From Paenalkalicoccus suaedae (GTDB lineage: Bacteria > Bacillota > Bacilli > Bacillales > Salisediminibacteriaceae): a stretch of DNA of 64,000 nucleotides. Made by a program: the position numbers and the translations under genes. Location of the stretch: contig NZ_CP041372.2 of the NCBI RefSeq assembly GCF_006965545.2, positions 3,658,001 through 3,722,000 on the forward strand, read 5' to 3'. This document shows positions 26,964-36,788 of the stretch, piece by piece. Each line of letters starts with the position of its first letter. Positions within the stretch are counted from its first letter, which is position 1. Under the pieces are notes generated by a model. That model was not told the origin of the DNA and did not search any database. It saw only the letters and a program-made list of their open reading frames with translations.

Positions 26964-27326
26964 ATGGTACGACGCAGACAGGAAGCACTACGCTATGAAT
27001 TTGGCACTCCACTCGACACAACCTTCTTTATCAGTAAGGTAAATGGGAAATCGTACAAATCTAAAACGGCGAAAGGCGTCGTCTTAAACATTAGTCCCGG
27101 AGGTCTTCGCCTTCAAACAGCACTCTCTTTACCCGAGGACAGTTGTGAGCTCACGTTTGATGTCACGATCCAAGAACAAACCATCCAGCCTGAAGGCGTC
27201 ATTATGTGGAAAGAAAAAGCTGGTGAGGTTTTTACCTACGGCATTGATTTCACTACAGAGGACCATAAAGATACGATCATGAAAGAATTGAAGGAATATG
27301 CAAAGACACATACAAAGAAACGCTAA
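26964..27326 (+). CDS. PilZ domain protein (c-di-GMP binding)
   Basis: 120-aa single-domain protein. The PilZ ligand motifs are visible: the Arg-rich N-terminal RRRQEALRYEF (RxxxR type) and NISPGGLRLQT, the (D/N)xSxxG motif. It should bind cyclic di-GMP and act as an effector. No enzymatic or membrane domain is attached, so it must act through a partner. AGGAGG is 10 bases before the start. The diguanylate cyclase at 47.8 kb is the natural upstream partner in this window; that link is inference. Confidence 0.85.
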   Translation: MVRRRQEALRYEFGTPLDTTFFISKVNGKSYKSKTAKGVVLNISPGGLRLQTALSLPEDSCELTFDVTIQEQTIQPEGVIMWKEKAGEVFTYGIDFTTEDHKDTIMKELKEYAKTHTKKR

Positions 27327-27342
27327 TCATACCTCTTGTGAC

Positions 27343-27368
27343 GTTTATCTAAAGGAATACCCGGGAAA
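27343..27368 (+). promoter_or_regulatory. Candidate sigma-B (general stress) promoter
   Basis: GTTTAT (27343-27348), 14-bp spacer, GGGAAA (27363-27368), close to the sigma-B consensus GTTTAA/GGGTAT, 38 bases before the DJ-1 gene. B. subtilis relatives of this gene are general-stress proteins. Confidence 0.5.
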
Positions 27369-27406
27369 GAAGGGTTAGAGTAACGCACTTTAGGAGGTAA
27401 TGAATC

Positions 27407-28069
27407 ATGACAAAGAAAGTATTAATGGTACTTACAAGCGAAGCAAAGATGGGCGGAGACAATAACACAGGCCTATGGCTAGAAGAGTTTGCAGCTCCTT
27501 ACGTCACGTTCGTAAAAGCTGGTTTTGATGTAAAAGTGGTAAGTATTGCTGGAGGTCAGGTTCCTTTAGATCCTAACAGCTTACCTGAAGAAAGTCAGTT
27601 AGAATGGCAGGAGGCAGAATCTAAGCTTGCTAACACAGAAAAGCTATCTGAAGAAGACGTATCAGCAGGCTACGATGCTGTCTTTTTACCAGGCGGTCAC
27701 GGTACGGTTTACGACTATCCGGACAACCTCTTACTACAGCGACTTCTCAGAGAGACAGCTGAAAATGATCGCGTTATCGGATCTGTATGCCACGGACCTA
27801 GTGGACTCATTCATGCCACTTATGCAGACGGAACACCGATCGTAAAAGGTAAAAAGGTAACAGCATTTACAGACTCTGAAGAGAAGGAAATGGGTCTTGA
27901 GAACGTTGTTCCATTCCTATTAGAATCTACGCTACGTGATAAAGGCGCAGACTTTGTCAACAGTGATAATTGGGCAGATTTTTCGGTACGCGATGGAAAT
28001 CTCGTGACTGGACAAAATCCTCAATCAAGCCAAAGTACAGCAGATAAAGTCGTAGAAGCGTTAAGCTAA
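27407..28069 (+). CDS. DJ-1/PfpI (type 1 glutamine amidotransferase-like) stress protein
   Basis: 220-aa protein of the Hsp31/DJ-1 group. The nucleophile elbow is IGSVCHGPSGLIHA with the reactive Cys at about residue 127, and the N-terminal TGLWLEEFAAPY supplies the acidic partner Glu. Such proteins act as glyoxalase III, deglycase or chaperone-like enzymes; which applies is open. Preceded by AGGAGG and a sigma-B-like promoter, followed by a strong terminator. Confidence 0.9.
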   Translation: MTKKVLMVLTSEAKMGGDNNTGLWLEEFAAPYVTFVKAGFDVKVVSIAGGQVPLDPNSLPEESQLEWQEAESKLANTEKLSEEDVSAGYDAVFLPGGHGTVYDYPDNLLLQRLLRETAENDRVIGSVCHGPSGLIHATYADGTPIVKGKKVTAFTDSEEKEMGLENVVPFLLESTLRDKGADFVNSDNWADFSVRDGNLVTGQNPQSSQSTADKVVEALS

Positions 28070-28077
28070 GCGATGTT

Positions 28078-28119
28078 AAAAAGCCTTGAGCAGGGATTCG
28101 TCCCTCCTCAAGGCTTTTT
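28078..28119. terminator. Bidirectional terminator (DJ-1 gene / secreted amylase)
   Basis: Perfect stem AAAAAGCCTTGAG / CTCAAGGCTTTTT with A-run on one side and T-run on the other, so it serves both convergent genes. Confidence 0.93.
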
Positions 28120-28120
28120 G

Positions 28121-29824
<1,704 letters not shown>

Positions 29825-29967
29825 TTATATGAAGGGCCTTCTTTATTTATTACTGCTGTAAAGATATTTATTAGATGGGAATTGATTCGTTACAGAGTCA
29901 ATTGTGTGGATTTCTTGTTCGTTCTCCATATATTGAACAAATGCCTCATCACTTTGCCCATCGTAAT

Positions 29968-30056
29968 GCGGCTCTTTTATTCTGCTTTGCGTCAAGTGAA
30001 GGCTCGTTTGCATCACTTGACTGCCTTTTGTATTAAATCAGATGACTTATGTATCA
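29968..30056. repeat. Phased GCRTC array (5 units)
   Basis: GCRTC/GTATY cores with G at 29968, 29989, 30010, 30030 and 30051: steps 21, 21, 20, 21. Lies downstream of glnS in the 540-base gap before the amylase gene. The gap otherwise holds the amylase promoter region and the glnS terminator. Confidence 0.7.
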
Positions 30057-30127
30057 CTCTGGTTTATGTATACGTGCATTCACTCCTATAGTAGTAAAAA
30101 CTAATAAATTAAATTGCCATCCAACAC

Positions 30128-30153
30128 AAAAAAGCGAGGCCACTGGCCCCGCT
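30128..30153 (-). terminator. Terminator of the rlmI-like/glnS operon
   Basis: Stem AGCGGGGCC / GGCCTCGCT around AGT on the minus strand, then TTTTTT. Confidence 0.92.
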
Positions 30154-30169
30154 TCCTAATCCGTTACTC

Positions 30170-31816
30170 TTATAATTTAAACGAGCTCTTCAGCTCTACA
30201 ATACGATTAAAGACTAGCTTGTCCTTTGTGCTATCTACTGGATCTACGTTGAAGTAGCCATGGCGGAAGAACTGGAATTTGTCGCCGCCTTCTACGTCAG
30301 CCATGTTTGGCTCAACGAAACCTTGCATAACCGTTAACGAATCCGTGTTAACGTGATCAAGGAAATCATCACCTTTTGCGTCATCTGCAATAAGTGAGTC
30401 GTAAATACGGAACTCCGCTGGGATCGCTTGCGTTGCTTCTACGTAGTGCAACGTTCCCTTCACTTTACGTCCCTCAAAGCCAGAGCCTGACTTTGTCTCG
30501 ACATCATACGTACAGTGGATCTCTACTACTTCGCCATTCTCATCCTTGATGACATCATGACACTTGATAAAGTACGCGTGCTTGATGCGCACTTCATTGC
30601 CAGGGAAGAGGCGGAAGTACTTCTTTGGTGGGTTCTCCATAAAGTCGCTCTTCTCAATATAAATCTCACGGGAGAATGGGATTTCGCGCATACCCATCTC
30701 TTCATTCTCCGGATTAATCTCCGCAGGAAGCCACTCCACTTCATCTTCTGGATAGTTCGTGATCACTACTTTTAGCGGATCTAAAATACCCATTGTACGT
30801 GGTGCTTTCAGCTTTAAATCCTCGCGAAGGAAATGCTCTAGCATACGATAGTCAACAAGGTTGTCTGCTTTTGATACGCCGATCTCGCGACAAAAACGTT
30901 TAATAGACTCTGGAGTAAAACCGCGACGTCGCATACCAGAAATCGTTGGCATACGCGGGTCATCCCAACCAGATACTAGCTTCTCATCTACAAGCTGCTT
31001 GAGCTTACGTTTACTCATAACTGTGTTTGTTAAATTTAAACGAGCAAACTCAATTTGTTTTGGTGTAGACGTTAAGCTACTATTTTCGACCACCCAGTCG
31101 TAAAGCGGGCGTTGATCCTCAAACTCGAGCGTACAGATCGAGTGTGTGACACCTTCAATGACATCCTCAAGCGGGTGCGCAAAGGAGTACATTGGGTAGA
31201 TGCACCACTTGTCGCCCGTGTGGTGGTGCTCCGTGTGAGAGATACGGTAGATGACTGGATCCCGTAAGTTAATGTTAGGTGAGCTCATGTCGATCTTGGC
31301 ACGAAGTGTCTTCTCGCCGTTACCGAATTCTCCTTCGCGCATACGTGCGAATAGATCAAGATTCTCCTCAACGCTACGGCTTCTAGATGCACTCTCGCGC
31401 CCTGGCTCAGTAAGCGAACCGCGATATTCACGAATCTCTTCTTGAGAAAGGTCCTCTACGTACGCAAGACCTTGCTTAATTAAATGAACAGCTTGCTCGT
31501 ACATCGTCTCAAAGTAGTCGGATGCAAAGCGAAGCTCTTCCCAATCATAGCCAAGCCATTCAATATCTTTACGAATCGCATCTACATACTCTTTGTCCTC
31601 TTTAAGAGGATTCGTGTCGTCAAAACGCAGGTGCGTTTTACCGTTGAATTCATCCGCTAATTCGAAATTCAATACGATCGATTTTGCGTGCCCGATGTGT
31701 AAATAACCGTTCGGCTCTGGCGGGAAACGTGTGATGATGCCATCATAGGATCCTTCTGATAAATCTTTTGTCACGATATGTTTAATAAAGTGTGCGCCTT
31801 CTGTGTGCTCTGCCAT
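30170..31816 (-). CDS. glnS: Glutaminyl-tRNA synthetase
   Basis: Charges tRNA-Gln directly with glutamine; class Ic synthetase, 548 aa. [17 protein letters not shown] (about 30-46) contains the HIGH motif, FDDTNP follows, and VMSKRK (about 270) is the KMSKS loop. The C-terminal two-barrel anticodon-binding region starts near [17 protein letters not shown] and is full length. B. subtilis and most close relatives lack GlnRS and make Gln-tRNA by GatCAB transamidation, so this gene is a departure for a Bacillus and was probably acquired laterally. It is the second gene of an operon with an rRNA-methyltransferase-like gene (33-base gap) that is preceded by a Gln-codon attenuator. AAGGGTGA is the ribosome site. 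Confidence 0.95.
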   Translation of the reverse strand: MAEHTEGAHFIKHIVTKDLSEGSYDGIITRFPPEPNGYLHIGHAKSIVLNFELADEFNGKTHLRFDDTNPLKEDKEYVDAIRKDIEWLGYDWEELRFASDYFETMYEQAVHLIKQGLAYVEDLSQEEIREYRGSLTEPGRESASRSRSVEENLDLFARMREGEFGNGEKTLRAKIDMSSPNINLRDPVIYRISHTEHHHTGDKWCIYPMYSFAHPLEDVIEGVTHSICTLEFEDQRPLYDWVVENSSLTSTPKQIEFARLNLTNTVMSKRKLKQLVDEKLVSGWDDPRMPTISGMRRRGFTPESIKRFCREIGVSKADNLVDYRMLEHFLREDLKLKAPRTMGILDPLKVVITNYPEDEVEWLPAEINPENEEMGMREIPFSREIYIEKSDFMENPPKKYFRLFPGNEVRIKHAYFIKCHDVIKDENGEVVEIHCTYDVETKSGSGFEGRKVKGTLHYVEATQAIPAEFRIYDSLIADDAKGDDFLDHVNTDSLTVMQGFVEPNMADVEGGDKFQFFRHGYFNVDPVDSTKDKLVFNRIVELKSSFKL

Positions 31817-31849
31817 ACTATCACCCTTCTATTCGTTAATAAATTCTAT

Positions 31850-33052
31850 TTAGGCTTCTTTTGCTTTTAGCTTTTCGATGACATAAACCTTTAAATAGTT
31901 GCCTTCTGGGAACTCTTCTAAGGTGACAAAGTCCTCCGGCAAACGGAACTGCTCGACGATGCGATACGTGTGACCAGCTTCGTCAAAGGCTTGATCGATA
32001 AAGCTTCTAAATTTCTTTCTTGATAGTCCTGCGTGATTGGTCGAGGCAACGATCGTGCCTCCTGTACGCGTTAATGCAATTGTTTCCTTTAATAGCTTAG
32101 CATAATCCTTTGCTGCACTAAACGTTGTTTTTTTCGTTCTCGCAAAGCTTGGCGGATCAACCACGACAACGTCGTATTCTTCCTCACGCTTCGTTGCACG
32201 TTTGTAGTACACAAATACATCATCGACGATAATTTTTTGCGACTCAACAGGCAAATGATTGACGCGGAACTGCTCCGACGTCTTCTCTAAGCTACGATTC
32301 GCAACATCTACGCTCGTTGTCCCCGAAGCACCTCCCATAGCTGCAAACACAGAGAATGCACCTGTGTAGGAGAACGTATTTAATACCGAGCGATCTGCGG
32401 CCAAGTGATCCATCAACATCTTTCTAACCTCTCGTTGATCGAGGAAAATACCAGTCATCGCACCATCATTTAAATAGACAGCTAGATTTACTCCATTCTC
32501 TTTTACAATAAGAGGGCTCGGCGCCTCTTCTCCGCTAACAAAGTCGTTGTCCTCGACATATTCGCCTTTTTTAGCAAAGCGCTTCTTCTCGTAAATACCG
32601 ATACAATCTGTGTACGTTTGAAGCGCATGAACGATGTAATCCTTAAATTGATAAACACCACGACTATACCACTGAATCACATAGTAGCCAGCGTAATTAT
32701 CAATCGTCACTCCACCGATGCCATCGCCCTCTCCGTTAAACACACGGAACGCTGTCGTTGTTTCGTCTAAAAAGAAAGCACTGCGACGACCCACCGCTTC
32801 AATGAGCTTACGGTCGAAGAGTCGCTGGTCGATGGCCTCGTGCTCTCGATGCGTCAAAATCCAGCCAACACCTTTATTTTGTCTCCCATGATAGCCATAG
32901 CCGATAAAGTCGCCGTCCTCGGTTACAACCTGTAGGAGCTCCCCTTCTTCATGTAGCTTCCCAGATGATACAAGAGCCTCTTCTGTTAATAAGGGATAGC
33001 CTTGTCTATATTTTTTTTCAAAAGATTGCTTAATTTTAACCGTTTTATCCAC
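31850..33052 (-). CDS. Class I SAM-dependent rRNA methyltransferase (RlmI/YwbD-like)
   Basis: 400-aa protein: N-terminal PUA-like RNA-binding domain (to about 75), an RlmI-type linker, and a Rossmann methyltransferase domain with NTFSYTGAFSV (SAM-binding motif I, about 215-225) and VVVDPPSFAR (motif IV, about 290). Expected to methylate a cytosine of 23S rRNA (m5C, RlmI type) by analogy. Start codon is GTG at 33052 with AGGAG 3 bases and GGGAGG 11 bases upstream. First structural gene after the glutamine attenuator, so it is regulated together with glnS. Confidence 0.88.
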   Translation of the reverse strand: MDKTVKIKQSFEKKYRQGYPLLTEEALVSSGKLHEEGELLQVVTEDGDFIGYGYHGRQNKGVGWILTHREHEAIDQRLFDRKLIEAVGRRSAFFLDETTTAFRVFNGEGDGIGGVTIDNYAGYYVIQWYSRGVYQFKDYIVHALQTYTDCIGIYEKKRFAKKGEYVEDNDFVSGEEAPSPLIVKENGVNLAVYLNDGAMTGIFLDQREVRKMLMDHLAADRSVLNTFSYTGAFSVFAAMGGASGTTSVDVANRSLEKTSEQFRVNHLPVESQKIIVDDVFVYYKRATKREEEYDVVVVDPPSFARTKKTTFSAAKDYAKLLKETIALTRTGGTIVASTNHAGLSRKKFRSFIDQAFDEAGHTYRIVEQFRLPEDFVTLEEFPEGNYLKVYVIEKLKAKEA

Positions 33053-33095
33053 GGACTCCTCATCCTCCCTGACCGACTACACGCATCATACACAT

Positions 33096-33136
33096 AAAAA
33101 ACCGCAGCGATTAATGGCGTTTTAATCATTGCGGTT
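33096..33136 (-). terminator. Attenuator terminator in the glnS operon leader
   Basis: Minus-strand stem AACCGCAATGATTA (33136-33123) / TAATCGCTGCGGTT (33113-33100), 12 of 14 pairs, followed by TTTTTT. It stands between the leader ORF and the rlmI-like gene, so it must be read through for the operon to be expressed. Confidence 0.88.
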
Positions 33137-33146
33137 AACGATAAAT

Positions 33147-33185
33147 AGCTTTCCCAAGGCGTTTTTTTAATCGCTTGGCAAAGCT
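33147..33185 (-). promoter_or_regulatory. Leader hairpin A:B (anti-antiterminator)
   Basis: AGCTTTGCCAAGCG (33185-33172) pairs with CGCCTTGGGAAAGCT (33161-33147). Its 3' part overlaps AGCGATTAA (33175-33167), which is a perfect complement of TTAATCGCT (33114-33106) in the terminator's second arm. A ribosome stalled on the Gln codons would cover the 5' arm and free AGCGATTAA to block the terminator. Confidence 0.75.
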
Positions 33186-33186
33186 T

Positions 33187-33231
33187 TTACTGTTGCTGTT
33201 GAATTGTCATGTACGTATGCGCGTTTTTCAT
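33187..33231 (-). CDS. Gln-rich leader peptide of the glnS operon
   Basis: Fourteen-codon ORF: MKNAHTYMTIQQQQ, ending CAA CAG CAA CAG TAA. GAGGTGA lies 8 bases before the ATG and a sigma-A promoter (TTGCAA-17-TAGATT) about 25 bases upstream. Four consecutive Gln codons directly before two mutually exclusive hairpins, in the leader of a glutaminyl-tRNA synthetase operon, are the hallmarks of ribosome-mediated attenuation: scarce Gln-tRNA stalls the ribosome and lets transcription continue. The peptide itself need have no other function. The ORF is seen directly; the mechanism is inferred. Confidence 0.85.
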   Translation of the reverse strand: MKNAHTYMTIQQQQ

Positions 33232-33255
33232 CGCTCTCACCTCGTATTGCTTTTT

Positions 33256-33284
33256 AATCTATCACAGCAAAAGACCAATTGCAA
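33256..33284 (-). promoter_or_regulatory. Sigma-A promoter of the glnS operon
   Basis: TTGCAA (33284-33279), 17-bp spacer, TAGATT (33261-33256) on the minus strand. Predicted start near 33249 leaves an 18-base leader before the leader-peptide ATG. Confidence 0.7.
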
Positions 33285-33299
33285 ATACATCTGCAAGTA

Positions 33300-33329
33300 T
33301 TGGCACAAATATGCCGTTCCGTGTAGAAT
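33300..33329 (+). promoter_or_regulatory. Sigma-A promoter of queF
   Basis: TTGGCA (33300-33305), 18-bp spacer, TAGAAT (33324-33329). The leader to the queF start is short, leaving no room for a preQ1 riboswitch. Confidence 0.6.
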
Positions 33330-33367
33330 AGGTACGACTGATAAATCACTTAAAGGAGTTGATCACG

Positions 33368-33856
33368 ATGAGCAAAAGTCGTGAGGAAGAAGTACATTTA
33401 CTAGGTAACCAAAACGTTGAGTATAAAATGGACTATGATCCAGCTATCTTAGAAGCATTTGAGAATAGACACCAGGGCCGCGATTATTTCGTTAAGTTTA
33501 ACTGCCCAGAGTTTACAAGCCTGTGCCCTAAAACTGGCCAGCCCGATTTTGCTACCATCTATATTAGCTATATTCCAGGCGAAAAGATGGTCGAAAGTAA
33601 GTCGCTAAAGCTTTACTTATTTAGCTTCCGCAATCACGGAGATTTCCACGAGGACTGCATGAACACAATTATGGACGACCTCATTAAGCTTATGGGACCT
33701 CGCTACATCGAAGTATGGGGTAAATTTACGCCACGCGGCGGTATTTCGATTGATCCTTACGTGAACTACGGTCAGCCTGGCACAAAGTACGAAAAAATGG
33801 CCGAGCATCGCATGATGAACCACGACATGTATCCAGAGACAATCGATCATAGATAA
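33368..33856 (+). CDS. queF: NADPH-dependent 7-cyano-7-deazaguanine reductase QueF
   Basis: Reduces preQ0 to preQ1 in queuosine synthesis. 162 aa, short unimodular Bacillus type. Catalytic Cys in [14 protein letters not shown] (about residue 52), the Asp/Glu of [10 protein letters not shown], and the QueF motif [20 protein letters not shown] are present. The ATG at 33368 is chosen over an in-frame TTG because GGAG sits 10 bases upstream. It is transcribed divergently from the glnS operon. No queCDE neighbours are in view. Confidence 0.95.
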   Translation: MSKSREEEVHLLGNQNVEYKMDYDPAILEAFENRHQGRDYFVKFNCPEFTSLCPKTGQPDFATIYISYIPGEKMVESKSLKLYLFSFRNHGDFHEDCMNTIMDDLIKLMGPRYIEVWGKFTPRGGISIDPYVNYGQPGTKYEKMAEHRMMNHDMYPETIDHR

Positions 33857-33865
33857 TTAATTGAT

Positions 33866-33905
33866 TAAAAAGGATAGGATGCGCGATTGCATCCTATCCT
33901 TTTTA
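33866..33905 (+). terminator. Terminator of queF
   Basis: Perfect 16-bp stem AAAAAGGATAGGATGC / GCATCCTATCCTTTTT; A-run on the other side means it may also work in reverse. Confidence 0.92.
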
Positions 33906-33925
33906 TGTGAATGGAGTGCAACGTG

Positions 33926-33972
33926 GCATTTTACTCGTGCTGTCTGCATTTCACCCTTGTTCGTATGCATTT
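33926..33972. repeat. Phased TGCATTT motifs (3 units)
   Basis: GCATT cores at 33926, 33946 and 33967 (steps 20, 21), between convergent queF and the DUF2157-like gene. The last unit, TCGTATGCATTTATTTTG, recurs identically at 53071. Confidence 0.5.
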
Positions 33973-34012
33973 ATTTTGAGGCGTTTTTTCTTTCCAATTA
34001 ATTGATATGCGG

Positions 34013-36103
34013 TTATTCCGCTTCAACTAGTCCTTCAATAATAGCGATCCCATCGGACCCTACAAGAAGTTCGACAGCATCAATTTCAGCCTCATCTTCC
34101 GTTTCGACGCGATAGCTAGAGATGCCAAAGTCTGCGTATCCGTATCCTGAGTCGATCCCTCTTAGATAGACTGTGTCTGGATTTGCATCGTCTAACGAGT
34201 ACCTAATATCCCCATCAAACACGTGACGCCCATCCTCTTCGTCTACTAGCCCGACATACACAGGCTTACCACTAGTAGCACCTGACGTCTCATCAATCCG
34301 TTCAAACGGATAGGAGAGGTAGACAACATTATTGTATCCATAGTAGCTGTCATACGGATTGTCGATCGCCACCACAATGGACTGTCCATCTCTAAGTGCA
34401 GCCTCACTTGTTGCTACTGGCACTGCCATTAATCCAAACGTGAGCACCATCGCCACTATTGTCACAACGGTAAACTTTGGTCGCACCGCCTCAATCGTTT
34501 CCCCACGATCGAGAATCACTGCAGCTATGAGGAAAATCGCGCCGAGAAGGGCAAACGTAAAGGTCGCAGGAAGGTTCTCCCACAGCAGATCAACGTATTG
34601 ATAAAATAAGAAGATAAACCAAAAAGTCGCTGTTAGGACGATACCGCCTTTATCCTTTAAGCGCACATGCCAGTAAAGGAGTGCCGTCACGATGAGCAGG
34701 AATGAGCTCACGTAAATAAAGTAACGCGGACCTCGGTCCCAAACGGTAAATGGCAAGGAATAAAAGTACACGTAAAAGATAAAGAGTGCATGCAAGTAGG
34801 GCAGTCTGAATGCAGATTTATAGGCAATAATCGCACCAATTCCTGCTGCGACGGTAAGGATACCTGCTGCTAGCTCACCAGAATTAAACGTAAATGATAC
34901 CCACAAAACAACCGCCATATTAAATGATAAGAAGACGAGCGTTCGCGTGTACGCATCTTTGACGCGAAGGTAGAGCCAAATTAAAGGAACAATCCAAGTG
35001 ATCGCAAGGACACCCCAAAAATCAAGAAGTGTCGCTAGCATAAAAAAGCTACCGAAGAGAACAAAAAATTGGACGTAGCTATCACTGTTTTTTCTCAACA
35101 GCAGGGCTGTGAAAAAGCTTGCGGCACTAAGGATACCTAGGAAAGTGCCAGAGATATCTTGGAGAACGATGAAAAGAAAGCCTGTGATTGCTCCGGCTGC
35201 CACTGCGGCCGCTCCAACAGTGATGACCCGTAGGATAAAGGTACGGCTAGCCTGTTTGGTCGCAATGACTTTATCACTATGCTGATTTAAAACCTTAACG
35301 CCGGCCACTACAACTCCTATAGCACCAGCTGCAATGAGAAGGAAGATTAGCGCGACATCGATATCAATTAAATAAGATAAAATCTGACGCGCGATATAAA
35401 AAATTCCGGCGATAATAGTAAGGCGGAAAATCCACGTATCTCGTCGGAATAGGGCAAACGACGCTCCGAGAAGCAGGAGATAGTAAATGTGCGCAAAGCC
35501 ATTTAAACTCTCTAGGACGAAGCGGGTGGAGATGATCAGTCCGTAAACATGCGCCATAGCAAAAAACGCGTACGGGATCATGGCCTGCACTCGCTCATTT
35601 TTGCGAGTGAGATAAAATAGAGCAACACTTAATAAGGATGCCACGATAAACCCTAGTAGGAGCACCCAATCAGAGCGTGTTTCGTACGTTGGTGTTAAAT
35701 AAGACAGGATCGTTGCCTGCAAAAGAGCAAAGCTTAAAAGCTGGAGTGCTGGCTGCTTGGAGGCTACTGCTGCCAGGAAGGTTGGCAACAGCCAAATGAG
35801 GAACAACCAGTAAAGCTGCGACTGAGAATGATAAATATCTCCAATCACACCAAGTGCTACTCCATAGCTAATAAAGCCTGCCGTTAGCATGACGCTTGAT
35901 AAAAAAACAAAGCGTGGGCTAATGCGTTGTGTCATGATTGCTGCGACGAAAAAAGCGAAAACAAGTCCTGTAATGAGGCTTACTTGCACAAGTCGTGGAT
36001 ACAGGTACCAATTGGACTGAAAATAATAAATGATTGCGGCGAGCATAAAGGATATGCCAATAATGTACGTCCACTTCACATAGCGTGCTGGTAAGGAAAT
36101 CAT
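34013..36103 (-). CDS. Large polytopic membrane protein (DUF2157-like with C-terminal GDYXXLXXD-like domain)
   Basis: 696 aa. About 18-20 hydrophobic helices fill residues 10-565, in the style of DUF2157/DUF4401 proteins. The C-terminal 120 residues are extracytoplasmic and beta-rich, containing DNPYDSYYGYNNVVYLSYPF and GDIRYSLDDANPDTVYLRGI, which look like the GDYXXLXXD domain found after DUF2157. Function of the family is unknown. The ribosome site is AAAGGAGGAG. The gene is single, with a short 156-base gap to the next one upstream. Confidence 0.75.
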   Translation of the reverse strand: MISLPARYVKWTYIIGISFMLAAIIYYFQSNWYLYPRLVQVSLITGLVFAFFVAAIMTQRISPRFVFLSSVMLTAGFISYGVALGVIGDIYHSQSQLYWLFLIWLLPTFLAAVASKQPALQLLSFALLQATILSYLTPTYETRSDWVLLLGFIVASLLSVALFYLTRKNERVQAMIPYAFFAMAHVYGLIISTRFVLESLNGFAHIYYLLLLGASFALFRRDTWIFRLTIIAGIFYIARQILSYLIDIDVALIFLLIAAGAIGVVVAGVKVLNQHSDKVIATKQASRTFILRVITVGAAAVAAGAITGFLFIVLQDISGTFLGILSAASFFTALLLRKNSDSYVQFFVLFGSFFMLATLLDFWGVLAITWIVPLIWLYLRVKDAYTRTLVFLSFNMAVVLWVSFTFNSGELAAGILTVAAGIGAIIAYKSAFRLPYLHALFIFYVYFYSLPFTVWDRGPRYFIYVSSFLLIVTALLYWHVRLKDKGGIVLTATFWFIFLFYQYVDLLWENLPATFTFALLGAIFLIAAVILDRGETIEAVRPKFTVVTIVAMVLTFGLMAVPVATSEAALRDGQSIVVAIDNPYDSYYGYNNVVYLSYPFERIDETSGATSGKPVYVGLVDEEDGRHVFDGDIRYSLDDANPDTVYLRGIDSGYGYADFGISSYRVETEDEAEIDAVELLVGSDGIAIIEGLVEAE

Positions 36104-36259
36104 ACGATCTCCTCCTTTTTTAGGAGTAGTTACTATGTGCTAATCATACCACTTATTAATTTGAAAAAAATAGGCTATATGACGGGATTTCGGTTGGTGT
36201 GTGGTTGGGTTTTTAGAGGCGGGTTGTTGCTTGTCGTCGTCTCCTATTTGATGCATAAC

Positions 36260-36667
36260 TCACTCCCCCTGCATCACTTCTGCGATCCTATCTGACAAAG
36301 ACGTTACCTGCATCCAATAGAGAATGGTAAGTCCGATTAAAACAACTGCTAAAGTAGTAAAACTCAATAGTTGGTACACGCGCTTATCCGGAAATCTCAA
36401 GATCAATAATCCAATCATCAAAGAAGCGCTACTCATCCAAATAAGCGACGTGCTTCTTAGTGAATCTATGTTGGATGCTAGCATCAATCTAGTGAGTTCA
36501 TTCGTGTTTTCTTCACTAAATAGCCACGATCTACTCCCTTGTTCTACTAAAAGGCTATCATTCATATTTTCATACGAATACACAAAGGGAAAGAGGTGAA
36601 GGGCATACATGATAAACGGGGCGACGATCAAACAGATTACTAGAAAGACTTTTGCCATCATATTCAT
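36260..36667 (-). CDS. Hypothetical membrane protein
   Basis: 135-aa protein with three hydrophobic segments: about 5-24 (VFLVICLIVAPFIMYALHLF), about 72-92 and about 100-121. The stretch between the first two is polar and probably outside. No family recognised. The ATG at 36667 is preceded by AAAGGAG at 8 bases; a GTG six codons further up overlaps that ribosome site and is rejected. Confidence 0.65.
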   Translation of the reverse strand: MNMMAKVFLVICLIVAPFIMYALHLFPFVYSYENMNDSLLVEQGSRSWLFSEENTNELTRLMLASNIDSLRSTSLIWMSSASLMIGLLILRFPDKRVYQLLSFTTLAVVLIGLTILYWMQVTSLSDRIAEVMQGE

Positions 36668-36741
36668 GTAAAGAACTCCTTTCACTATATATCACCTGTA
36701 TCATTTACCATTTATTAGCCCCTTCCCTGCCTTAAAACAAA

Positions 36742-36779
36742 TAAACCCCCTGCACGAGCCGTAGCTCATGCAGGAGGTT
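36742..36779 (-). terminator. Terminator of the yidC2 unit
   Basis: Stem AACCTCCTGCATGAGC / GCTCGTGCAGGGGGTT around TACG on the minus strand, then TTATTTG. Confidence 0.88.
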
Positions 36780-36788
36780 ACATATGAA

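Noticed and set aside
33053-33250. T-box in front of the glnS operon
   Set aside because: No TGGNACCGCG-like T-box sequence or specifier loop; the region is instead explained by a Gln leader peptide with alternative hairpins.
33240-33367. preQ1 riboswitch before queF
   Set aside because: The predicted transcript leader is under 40 bases and lacks the preQ1 pseudoknot motif.
33175-33384. Plus-strand ORF upstream of queF
   Set aside because: It is antisense to the glnS leader and runs through the queF ribosome site; queF's start with GGAG is better supported.
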